Shown: positions 12,701 to 22,200 of the stretch, piece by piece
Layout: the number at the start of each line of letters is the position of its first letter
Numbering within the stretch: position 1 is the first letter of the stretch
DNA from: Paraspadella gotoi
Lineage: Eukaryota > Chaetognatha
Direction of reading: 5' to 3'
Length of the DNA: 64,000 nt
Assembly: GCA_051294375.1 (NCBI GenBank)
Contig: CM119266.1
Span: 7,522,933-7,586,932, forward strand
Notes under the pieces: model-generated
Database searches by the model: none
What the model was told of the DNA's origin: nothing
What the model saw: the letters and a program-made list of their open reading frames with translations, nothing else
Program-made: the position numbers and the translations under genes

Positions 12701-14424
12701 AGAGAGGGAGAGCTGACTGATTGCCAAAGCACAGCGAGAAAAAATAGGAGCAGCATTCAAAAAAAAAATTAAGAAAAAAACAGGAGCTCCCCGGCGGGGA
12801 ATCGAACCCCGATCTCTCGCGTGACAGGCGAGGATACTGACCATTATACTACCGAGGACACTTGCATGACACTTAAGACCCCCCCCCATTACCCTTCTCC
12901 CTCTCCAGACTCATCGACTGGTACAAGACTCCTCGCGCCGCGAGAATCCACGAGGCCGTCACCCACGTCAAGAGTCACGTGACCTCCTCCGTCGCTCGTC
13001 ACGAGGCCACGCTCGACGAGGCAGACGAACCCCGCGACTTTATCGACGCTTTCATCCGGGAGAGACGCCAACATCCGGGGGCCGAACATCTCGACGACGA
13101 GAACATGACGGTCGCCATCATGGATCTGTTTCAAGCGGGGACGGACACGACGAGCGCGATGATGAATTGGACGGTGGCCTGGCTGCTGCATCGACCGGAC
13201 GTTGGGGAGAGGGTGAGGGAGGAGTTGGTGGAAGTCTTGGGTGAGTGCGAATGGTGGGGAAGGACGGGGGGGTGTACAAAAAAAAGGGGGTTCTGGGTTT
13301 GCGAGTGTGCGATGATAAATATGAAAATACGTAGAAAAACTATGTCTTGGATGGCATACCATTTAAATTCGAAATCCTTGGGCATTACGAGGTGCATTTG
13401 TCTTGTCTAATAATCATTTGAATTATATTCTTTAACCACCATAACAACCGTTTGTTATTTGAATTCTTACTCACTTTTTATTTACTTAAAATCAGAGATG
13501 TGGNNNNNNNNNNGCGTTCACATCTCTGACTTAAATTAAACTCACTTTTTCGTCTTATTCTTCTCAAGGTGAAGACGGCGCCCCGACGATGGCTCAACTT
13601 CCCCGCCTTAATTATCTTCGCGCTTTTATGGACGAAGTTCAAAGAATTTCTTGCGTAGCGGATTTTTCGGTTCCTCATCGCTGTCTGGACAAGGCCGAGT
13701 TTAGGGGATACACGGTATTGATTGGATTGATCGAATGATTGATTGATTGTGATGATTTATTGATTGATTGAATAATTTATTAATTCCTTTATTAATAGAT
13801 TGATTGCATTGTTTAGTTTATTGAGTAATGAGTAATAGATTGATACAATTAATTACTTCGTGGGCTGATAATTAATTTGATTAATTTATTGAATAGATTG
13901 ATTGATTGTTTGATAGATATATTAACTGATTGATGGACTGATGATTAATTTGATTAACAAGCAGATTGACTGATTAATCTGTTGATTGATTTATTGCTAA
14001 ATTTATTTAGTTCATAATTTTTTTAAATAAAATCAAAATTAAAGTATTAATATCGAACATTGCAATAATAGTAAATAGTCATGTTACAGATCACAAAAAA
14101 GGAAAGCATTTGGATGAACATCTACGCCGTTCACAAAGACCCGAAACTGTGGGACGACCCAGAGGTTTTCAAACCCGAAAGGTTTTTGGACGCCGATGGG
14201 AAATATCAAAAGAATAACAATTTAACGACATTCGGTTGGGGAAATAGGTAAAAAAAAATTATTCAATTTAATTACTTGTCAATGCTTGAAAAACCAAATT
14301 TGAGAGAAAATAATAAATACAAATATATTATTTAAATTAATTTATTTATTTTTTGGGTCTTTGGTCAAAATTCACTGATGGTGTTTTTTTTTAATGACTA
14401 CTGCCTATTCCTACCAAGGTCATT

Positions 14425-14510
<86 letters not shown>

Positions 14511-14845
14511 CTTTCTCTCTTTACTCTATAAGTCAAACATAAGTCGAAATATTTGGAAAAAAAAAATTCGTTTGTTAAATGCACTTTTCTCCATGATGAA
14601 AATATATCTTTATATTAAATTAATTTAAATATTCAAATACTTTTAATCTCTAACTTGCTTTAATGATTTTTCTCAGACGTTGCTTGGGCGAGCGATTGGC
14701 TCTCTTGGAACAGTTCGTCTTCACCGCGCGCCTGATGCAACGACTCGAGTTTCGCCCGGCGTCGGCGCTGCCTGATATGAGTGGCCAGATTCGCCTGGTC
14801 AGGATCCCGGCTCCTTACGCGGTCAAAGTGCAGAGGAGAAATTGA
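10543..14845 (+). CDS. Cytochrome P450, CYP2-clan-like, eight exons
   Basis: Exons: 10543-10686, 11374-11632, 12000-12103, 12382-12606, 12909-13240, 13569-13714, 14090-14247 and 14677-14845 (about 512 codons, normal for a P450). Exon 1 encodes a hydrophobic membrane anchor (SFVVVVLAVIVVALLL). Exon 3 has GIILQDYTPVWK and FGFGKQS, typical of CYP2. The oxygen-binding I helix is FQAGTDTTSA in exon 5, the ExxR motif is DEVQRIS in exon 6, and the PERF region is VFKPERFLD in exon 7. The haem-binding loop FGWGNRRCLGE is split by the last intron, with the ligand Cys in exon 8. The product is expected to be an endoplasmic-reticulum haem monooxygenase; its substrate cannot be inferred. Oddities: the usual proline-rich PPGP hinge is absent, the exon 4/exon 5 junction as read is out of phase, and a tRNA gene lies in that intron. 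Confidence 0.93.
11075..11300 (+). repeat. SINE-like element, family 2
   Basis: This element in P450 intron 1 shares a core with 18700-18850: a CCAACC..AAA stretch, TTTTAGCCCGGTGGC (TTTCTAGCCCGGTGGCGCC in the other), GGAACGG.GC.CTTAACC and CCGAAG.. ..CAGG.ACT. Degraded copies occur at about 25600-25745 and 31353-31498. It is a dispersed GC-rich repeat about 150-220 bp long, without coding capacity. Confidence 0.65.
12110..12370. repeat. (AATC)n tracts in a duplicated 120-bp intron segment
   Basis: P450 intron 3 contains two copies of a segment with TTGATTATCCTAAAAA-like sequence, CATTACACCCCATTACTCC and TTTTGACATAACATT, each bordered by (AATC)n runs. It is a local tandem duplication, with the second copy ending only about 10 bp before exon 4. 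Confidence 0.85.
12612..12695. repeat. (GA)n microsatellite beside the P450 exon-4 donor
   Basis: A run of about 42 GA units starts about five bases after the GT of the exon-4 splice donor (12607). Such a tract next to a 5' splice site could alter splicing when its length changes. Confidence 0.95.
12787..12858 (-). tRNA. tRNA-Asp (anticodon GUC)
   Basis: The minus strand folds as a standard 72-nt tRNA. The acceptor stem TCCTCGG pairs with CCGGGGA with one G-U wobble, and the discriminator is G. The D arm is TAGTATAATGGTCAGTA, the anticodon stem-loop is CTCGC-CTGTCAC-GCGAG with anticodon GTC, and the T arm is CGGGG-TTCGATT-CCCCG. It closely matches the conserved eukaryotic tRNA-Asp. It lies antisense inside an intron of the P450 gene, 50 bp before exon 5. 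All stems are intact, so it is probably functional. Confidence 0.95.
14425..14507. repeat. (CT)n microsatellite in the last P450 intron
   Basis: A nearly pure CT dinucleotide run of about 40 units, about 170 bp upstream of exon 8. Confidence 0.95.
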
Positions 14846-15581
14846 GAAACTCAACTATTTTTGGTTGTTTTGTTTTGTTGTTTTTTGTTGTTTTTATTTT
14901 TGGTTTAATTTTTACTTACTCTCGTAATTTGCTTTTCGGTAACTATTGCAAATGTGAAATATTTCGTCCTTATCCTAAGTAAAATTACTTATATTTACAC
15001 TTATTTTACGACTCTGTTCACCACTACTGAATCAAATTGTAAATTTAAAGTAGTTTATTATCTTTATTGTTACAGGGTAAATTGTACGCCAAGTAGACTG
15101 CTATGAACCGTAGTTTGAGATGTAATATATAATATATGTAATATATAACTAATCAAAGGACTAAGAATTTTTAACAGCCCGTCCGTCGGATGATTAGCTT
15201 TAATTAAACCAACGCCATATTTTACAGTTTTCGACATTTATTATCTGCGTAGAATCGAATGTTTAGCTTTGTCCCAGCTCATCGCTGCTGGGCGTCTACT
15301 GTATTTTGTGCGCAGGCCGTGAGGGAAGAAAAGATTGTGTAAAAACAAGTAATTTTATTCTTTCAACAACTAATTTTCGTCTGATGACATATCGATGGAT
15401 TGCAAACGTTGAAAACGTACACAAACTTGAAAAGTTAACAATAAAGGTATATAACTAAATTCTAAAAGCTACACCAAAAAATCATCGTTTCTAACTATCC
15501 AATTGACGCATCTATTCACTACCTGGATGTAATTTGAAAACAAAAAAGAATCTTCATTATATTCTCTCTCTCTCTCTCTCT
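14846..15581. other. Convergent intergenic region between P450 and SLC34
   Basis: The two genes point towards each other here. The sequence is AT-rich. I see no other gene. An AATAAA lies at about 15442 on the plus strand and a TTTATT (minus-strand AATAAA) at about 15353, which could serve the SLC34 transcript. Confidence 0.4.
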
Positions 15582-15598
15582 CTACTCTCTCTCTCTCT

Positions 15599-15671
<73 letters not shown>
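15562..15671. repeat. (CT)n microsatellite overlapping the SLC34 3' coding end
   Basis: About 55 CT units with two short TA interruptions. On the minus strand it reads as GA and continues the SLC34 reading frame as Arg-Glu dipeptides until a TAG at 15582-15584 formed by one of the interruptions. Confidence 0.95.
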
Positions 15672-15674
<3 letters not shown>

Positions 15675-18600
15675 TCCCTCACTACCCTTCCACCGCCTCG
15701 GATTCTCCACCCCCTTCTTCTCCCCTCCCCTTCTCCACTCCTCCTCCTCGTCCCTCCTCAAATTCTTCACGCAGCCGCAGCAGCCGCAGCACCGCGTAGC
15801 GCAGGCAACCACCGCGGCGTCGTACGGCCGCAGGGAACGCAGCCACAGCGGCAGGAAGGTCCAGTCGCGCAGCAGCGGCGGGAGCCAGCGGGGCCGCTTC
15901 CGCTGGAGGAAGTTGACGAGGAAGACGGAGAGGAAGAAGAGGAGTAGGAGGCCGAGGACGACGCCGAAGGGGATGGGACCGGCGAGGGAGAGGGCGAGAA
16001 CGAAGGAGGGAACGACGACGAACATAGCGACGACGTAGACGGCGCAGAACCAGCGATACCGAGCGGTCACGTGACCCAGGCGTTCGGCCAAGCCTGAAGG
16101 AATTAGAATTTGGATTAGTTTTGATTTGAATTGATTTTGAGTGAACTAATGTTTGAGTCTTTGAGAAATTGACTGATTGATTTTTTTTAAAAAGTAAAGA
16201 TGATTGATAAAATTTTCGCCGGTGAAAAATAATTCGTCAAAGCGAATTAAATTGTTATATTTATTTATTGATTGGTCGACAAATCGATTGGCGGTTTGAA
16301 AGATTTAAGCATTCGTTAATTCATTCATTCGTTCGTTCATCCATTCATTCAGTCGTTCTTTAAACCATTCATTCATTCATACATCCAATTATTCATTCAT
16401 TCAATTCGTTCATTCATTCATTCATTCATTGACTACTCAAACATTCAATTCTGACCGATCGGCAACTTTCTCATGAACGGCACGGGATAGAAAAGGCAGA
16501 TCCCGCTCAGGTTGAAGAAGAGATGGCACAGGGCTATTTGGAGGGCCACGCGGGCATCGTCCCCGCTGGCTGCCATTGCGGCCATGACCGCGGTGAAGGT
16601 GGTGCCGATGTTGGAGCCCAGAGTCAAAGGGTAGAAGCGTTCGAGAGTCACGGCGCCGATTCCTGTCGTTGGACGGAAGAGAATTTTAGAGATTTATCCA
16701 AATGGATGGATTGACGATGGATGGACGAATGGATATTAGTCAATCGACAGAATCATCACCAGATATTTCATAAAATATAATATGTATAATATTCAAGAAA
16801 ATTTATTGTTAGATAGAATGTTAGATTTATTAATTGTCTCATTAATTTATGGTTTCATTAATTGATTGACTGATCGATTAATCGACTTAATGATTGATTA
16901 ACTGAAAAATTAAATTCATTCACTGATTGAGCGATAAATCCACGGATCACTCCCCTCACTCTTTTAGTCGTACCCCCTGCTCGCTCGAACTCACCGACCA
17001 AAGGCGTCAACGTGGAAGTGAATATCGAGCTGCTCTGCACCAACACCGTGACGCCGGCCCCGACGAGCATCGCCGCGTAGCCGGTCAGCGGCTCCAAGAT
17101 GCCGGGAAACTCGGCGTTGAGGAAAGACTGGAGAAGTCGGCCGACGCTTCCCTTGAAGACGCGTTGGAGGAGACTGACGAGGAGGATGAGGGAGATGATG
17201 AGGACGAAGAGGGAAGAGACGAGGAGGATCACGCCCACCTTTTGAGGGGGGGGATAGGGAGGGGGGGAGAAGGAGGGAGAGTTAATTCAATAGTGCTTTA
17301 GGTTCTTAAGTAAAATAATAAATTGGAAATAAGGAAAATGTTTATTTAACTTTGATTTTTAGTTTGTTTGTTCAACCGAAACAACAAATGAAAAGGTTAT
17401 TACTTATTTCAATAGCTAAACAATATAACGTTTTATCTGTTTCTCGTTGGTACAAATTTTTTCTGTAATAAACGAACCTCAATATTGTTCTAAGAAACAC
17501 CATCGATTGTATTTAGTAAAACCTTGTATTTTAACTATTGACATCCTGATAGGTGATTCCATATAGACGTACCTGTGCGTCCGAGAGCCAGGGCCAATTA
17601 GCAAAGATGTGCCCGCATCTGACGTCTTCGGCCGAACCCGTTGTGCACCAAACCTGAAGAAGCAAAATGATGTAGTGACTGAAACGTCAGCAATCACGAC
17701 AGCAGTGATTCGAACGACGTCCAAGAATGATGAAACTGATGTAATAACTGAAAAGATATCAACTAGTACAAAATATACAGCTTCAGCACTAATGAAAGTG
17801 ACTACTTCGTAATACAAAAACAAATTATTTTACGAAAGCAACAAGTACAAGTAAAAATAACAAACCTTCATGACGCGTTCCTTGGTGAAATTTCCGGTCA
17901 AAGATGAATTTTTAGTTGCGGCTTTTTGGATGGCGTCGCTGTCAACTTGGACCACGAGGTCAGTTAGTGGATCAGTTAAAACTGTCAGGAGTTCGATCTG
18001 TGATTTGGAAGTGAAAACAAAAAAATTTAAAACTGAATTTCGCCAACAACAAAAATCTGCGATTAGTATAAAAATATTAATATTCGCAGGAATTTTAATT
18101 TTACGAATTACCCTATCTTTATCTCGAACCTTACTCATCATCTATTTTTCATATCGCCTTAGAGGTTATCTTAAATAATTTCCGGGTAATTAACAGGAGC
18201 TTTATTTTTAGTAACATTGTATGTACGGTATGTTTACAAACTTTTGATTTAGCCCATTTCTCACCTAACCAACCTTACCCCTGTCTAAACCTTACCTTCG
18301 CCCCTCCAGTCCCTTTACCTTAACCTTAACCTTACCTTCGCCCCTCCGTCCTTGGTCGCCATCCCTTTCGTCATCGACTCCGAGATAAGAAAGAGATAAC
18401 CAGTCGCAAGTTCGAGCGGCAAAAGGATGAAGACGCTCAACCAGTTGAACATGTCGTGGACGGTGGCGCCCGCGAAGGCACGCTCGAATTGAATGCGGTC
18501 GCCCACTTGTGCTGAAGGAATGAAGGCAGGGGGGGGGGAGGTTAAAGAGTTAACTCGGTTACATGGAAGATTAGATCCTCGAAAAAATTGGTAGAGAATT

Positions 18601-21600
18601 TCCCAGAATATGAAATTTGTACACTACAGTGTCTATGTTAAGAAAATATGTCATAAAAGAGGTAAAATAAAAACTAACAAAAATTAACAGCTTTCAAGAT
18701 GGGACCACCAACAGTTAACCGCGGTCGTTTGTAATTGGCTACCAACCCAAAAATTCTGGTTTCTAGCCCGGTGGCGCCCTTCTAGCATTAAGCGGAACGG
18801 AGCCCTTAACCTGCCGGTAGCAGGGTCCGAAGCACAGGAACTATTTATTTATTGGTTTACGAAAATTTTAAAAAGTCGCTAAGTTTTAAAAAATCTCCGG
18901 GGACAAAAAAAAAAAAAGTTAGCAAAGAAGTAAGTTGGACTCAAACAAATACATACAACGAATCAAAACAAACTATTCAAACTCAAAATTAAAAAGGCGA
19001 ACAGCCACGTCGTCAATAAAATCAGCAGCGACAACAGCTCGAAGAACAACAACATCACCAGCAACAGCTCGAACGCTTTTACCCAACGAGACCAACGTAT
19101 TGGTGACCGACGTCCCCACATTCGCTCCCATGATGATCGGAATCGCGTTCTCGACCGGAAGGAGACGCGACGCCGTCATCGCCACAACGATGGACGTCGA
19201 GGTGGACGATGATTGGACGGCGACGGTGGCGACGACGCCGATCATTAGACCGCAGATGGGGTTGCTGAGGAGGGCGCTCTCCTGGGGTGATAGGGGTGAA
19301 GGTAGGGGGGTGGTGAGGGGTGATAGGGGTGAAGGGATTGGGGTGGTGATTAGAGGGTAGATGATGATCGAGATGATGGAGACATCAATTAAATTATCTT
19401 TAGTATTAATACATAAATGAGATTGCTAGATGGAAATTATAACGAAGATATAAAGAGATATTAAGAGATATTTTTTTGAGGGGGGGCAAAATGTTTAAAT
19501 CTCAAATATTTTTAATTATTGTAAAAGAAATTATTCTGAAATTTGACTTCTTTAGTGTACGTAATAGGAAAATTAAAATTTACTTCAATTTTTTTTTAAT
19601 AAACCATTTAGTCCATTAACTGACTTATCATAATCGTATCTCTCTATCTCTCTCTTACCTTAAACAAGCTACCAGTGGCTTCGCCTCCCAACAATTTGAA
19701 TCCAGAGCTCAACAAGTCCAAGGAGCAAATGAAGAAGTAGAGACAAGCGATGAACCCCATGAACGTAGCGATTCCCTTTAAGACCGACTTGACCTAAAAA
19801 AGCGGGTAATTTTTTTTCCCCATTTAAATAACGTTTCAATATTGAGTAAATAAATTTCAATTTTAAACGACGAAGCTGCTCTTACGATTGTTTATTCGGC
19901 AATAAAAGTCATTTATCGATGAGGGAGTAAAGTAAGAAAAAGCAAGCCAAGAGACAACAGTCAAAAAAAGCAAGCTTAGACATGAACTTCTAGAAAAGCA
20001 AGCGAGGGGATCACACACAAAAAAAAACCAAAAAAACAAACGAGCAGATCCCACACATCGGGGTGAGGTTCTTTGGATTCCGACGAAATCAGGAATGGAT
20101 AATTGGACAAAGAAAAATTGGATCGATACCTTTTCGATACGAGATACTTCCTCCGTCTTTACAGCTGGAGAGTGAGGTGGCGTTGAAGGTAAGGTACCTT
20201 TGGACTCCGGTTGTGGAGCCTGACCCTCGAGGTCCCAGATCGAAGGATCGAATCGATCATTGAGATTCCATCTGGGAATCGGTGCCATCATGAGATCGAT
20301 GCCGGAGTTGGCTTTTTACTTTGTTTTCCCGTTTTTCTGTATCTTTATTTCTTGAAAATCTATTCGTCAATCTTAGGGTGGCGTGGTGAAAATGTTATGG
20401 TGGCGTGGTGAAAATGTTATGGTGGCGTGGTGGAATAAAACCGTGAAAACGTTAAGCAAGGCGTTAAAAGAAACGTAGTGAGTTGTCTTGGCGTAAACGA
20501 CGTTTTTTTACGAAAGTTAATTTGTTAAATTCTCTTTTATAAATGATAACGAGAGACAAGAGGTGAATGTGATAATTAAATCACGAACACGTTGAGGAAT
20601 AAAGAGAGAGCACGAGAGAGAGAGAGAGAACGTCAACCGGGTTTCAATTTCTTCAACTTACTTTCTCTTTTGGACATCTGTCCCTCATTCGCNNNNNNNN
20701 NNNNNNNNNNNNNNNNNNNNNNNNNNNNNNNNNNNNNNNNNNNNNNNNNNNNNNNNNNNNNNNNNNNNNNNNNNNNNNNNNNNNNNNNNNNNNNNNNNNN
20801 NNNNNNNNNNNNNNNNNNNNNNNNNNNNNNNNNNNNNNNNNNNNNNNNNNNNNNNNNNNNNNNNNNNNNNNNNNNNNNNNNNNNNNNNNNNNNNNNNNNN
20901 NNNNNNNNNNNNNNNNNNNNNNNNNNNNNNNNNNNNNNNNNNNNNNNNNNNNNNNNNNNNNNNNNNNNNNNNNNNNNNNNNNNNNNNNNNNNNNNNNNNN
21001 NNNNNNNNNNNNNNNNTTCCTCCCATCTACAAATTACTACTAATATTATTATTTTTAAAAAATAGTGTTATTCTAATTATTATTATTATTAAGTATGATT
21101 ATAATTATACTTGATTATCATAATGGACCAGTACCTTATCCTTCGTGGATTTAACCCTCCAGGGCTTAGAGTCTAAACCGTCGGGCAAGTCCGGCAAGAC
21201 GCTGACTTTTCGATTTGCGGCGATGGCGGCGGCGACGGCGGTGGCGGCGGCGGCCATGACCGCAACGCTCTTGGATCTTTTCCTCGTCCTGGCGTCGCGT
21301 TTGGGACGATCCTTGGCGCCGCTTTTATCGGGGGCGGCGTCATCCATGGCGCCGCCGAGGGAATCTTCCTGCTCGACGGCGAAGTTGACTTGTCCGACTT
21401 TGCGGATTCGACGGTCGACGTCGTCGTCAACAGGGTTGACCTTTACGCCACGACCCCATTCCTTTACGCCACTTCCAGATTCCGTTACGCCACTCCCAAA
21501 TTCTTTTACGCCATTTCCCTGCTTTTCCCCTTCATTCGTCTTCGCATTGTATCTGTTCGCGTCGTGACCGATTTTCTCCAGCGGGACAGCGTCGACGCTG

Positions 21601-21662
21601 CTGCCACCGCCGCGGCTGCTCCCACCGGTTTCAGCGTCTGGAGTGAAAGATGCGTTGTCCAT
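15582..21662 (-). CDS. Sodium-dependent phosphate cotransporter, SLC34 (NaPi-II) family
   Basis: Coding exons in order: 1a 21662-21135 or 1b 20291-20130, then 19793-19659, 19281-19083, 18511-18336, 17997-17866, 17653-17573, 17238-16995, 16662-16456 and 16093-15582. All junction phases agree. Both inverted-repeat QSSS motifs are present: [12 protein letters not shown] (exon 3) and [14 protein letters not shown] (exon 7). Other family blocks are [56 protein letters not shown] and [11 protein letters not shown]. The AxA..D pattern in FAGATVHD is that of electrogenic NaPi-IIa/b rather than electroneutral IIc. Exon 6 carries the extracellular-loop pair [11 protein letters not shown]. The tail has a Cys cluster ([11 protein letters not shown]), as in NaPi-IIb. 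It should carry inorganic phosphate with sodium across the plasma membrane. The C-terminus runs into a GA microsatellite, and two alternative first exons exist. Confidence 0.95.
18283..18345 (-). repeat. 40-bp minisatellite seed containing the SLC34 exon-4 splice donor
   Basis: The motif CTTACCTTCGCCCCTCC occurs at 18291 and again at 18331, a 40-bp period. On the gene strand each unit holds the last codons of exon 4 (GGGGCGAAG) and the donor GTAAGG, followed by TTAAGG-like sequence. Only two units are present here, but about eleven are present in the related blocks at 26210-26620 and 31963-32373. Confidence 0.8.
18700..18850 (+). repeat. SINE-like element, family 2
   Basis: This copy in SLC34 intron 3 shares the CCCGGTGGC core and GGAACGGAGCCCTTAACC-type tail with 11075-11300. 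Confidence 0.6.
20130..20291 (-). CDS. Alternative first coding exon (1b) of the SLC34 gene
   Basis: The exon starts at ATG-ATG ([20 protein letters not shown]), includes the acidic, proline-rich stretch [20 protein letters not shown] and ends in a phase-0 donor (AAG|GTATCG) that fits the exon at 19793. An in-frame TAA lies upstream and I see no good acceptor, so the ATG is likely an initiator rather than the middle of an internal exon. It would give a short cytoplasmic N-terminus. The alternative is exon 1a at 21135-21662. Confidence 0.6.
20350..20470. repeat. Short tandem repeat, GGTGGCGTGGTGAAAATGTTAT
   Basis: About three head-to-tail units of a 22-bp sequence (TGGCGTGGTGAAAATGTTA core) lie at 20377-20445, upstream of SLC34 exon 1b. 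Confidence 0.8.
20693..21016. other. Assembly gap, 324 N
   Basis: The sequence is unknown. The gap lies between the two candidate SLC34 first exons. Confidence 1.
21135..21662 (-). CDS. Alternative first coding exon (1a) of the SLC34 gene
   Basis: This 176-codon open exon begins [14 protein letters not shown] and ends [12 protein letters not shown] at a phase-0 donor (AAG|GTACTG). Joined to the exon at 19793 it reads [13 protein letters not shown], which aligns well with the conserved WSERDTKGK region before membrane segment 1 of vertebrate SLC34 proteins. The middle has a degenerate repeat ([22 protein letters not shown]), basic clusters and an Ala-rich stretch ([16 protein letters not shown]). 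Exon 1a may be the main N-terminus and exon 1b an alternative promoter product. Confidence 0.6.
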
Positions 21663-21899
21663 TCTGGCTGCGGTAGTGTTCGTGTTGGAGTAGTTGTTCC
21701 TTTGCCGCTTGTTTTGTTGATGTTGTTTGCACAGCTGCACTATATTTTGGAGGGAGACTTTTTTAGCTTTATTGAAGAGGAGCTGCTGTTGTTAACTTTT
21801 CGTTTCCATTTTGGTTTGTTATTGTTTTCTTGCAGCCAAAATGTTATTTTCTTTTTCGCTTTGAGAATGAAAATTTCTTGAATATTTTTTCGTTTGTTT

Positions 21900-21984
21900 A
21901 GTCATCGAAAAAATTCGTGCCAAACCTAGTGAGGTTTGGTTGATTAAAGTTTAAGTTTAAGTTTTTTAATAGTGATAAAGAGAG

Positions 21985-22021
<37 letters not shown>

Positions 22022-22200
22022 AATTGCGTTCTGTTCTTCGTCTTTTCCAATTTTTGTGTCACTACTCTCATCTCTCTTCTTTGTCTCTCTCTCTCTCCTC
22101 CTCTCTCTCTCTGCGTCTCTCTTCTCTCTCTCTCTCTCTGCTTTCTCTCTCCTCGCACTCTCTTTATCACTATTTAAAAACTTAAACTTAAAACTTTAAT
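21900..22200. repeat. Centre of a large palindrome, inside a GA/CT tract
   Basis: The left arm ends TTTTTTAATAGTGATAAAGAGAGTGCGAGAG... and the right arm begins ...CACTCTCTTTATCACTATTTAAAAAC, its reverse complement. Between them lie (GA)n (21986-22018), about 60 bp of spacer and CT-rich sequence. From here rightward the sequence is the mirror image of 17860-21960 with many small differences. Confidence 0.9.

Noticed and set aside
12494-12889. Open frames rich in Arg-Glu or Ser-Leu dipeptides over GA/CT tracts (also 15534-15947, 51682-52108, 52953-53318, 55444-55782)
   Set aside because: They are direct translations of dinucleotide repeats. The only case kept is the SLC34 tail, where a recognised family frame runs into the repeat.
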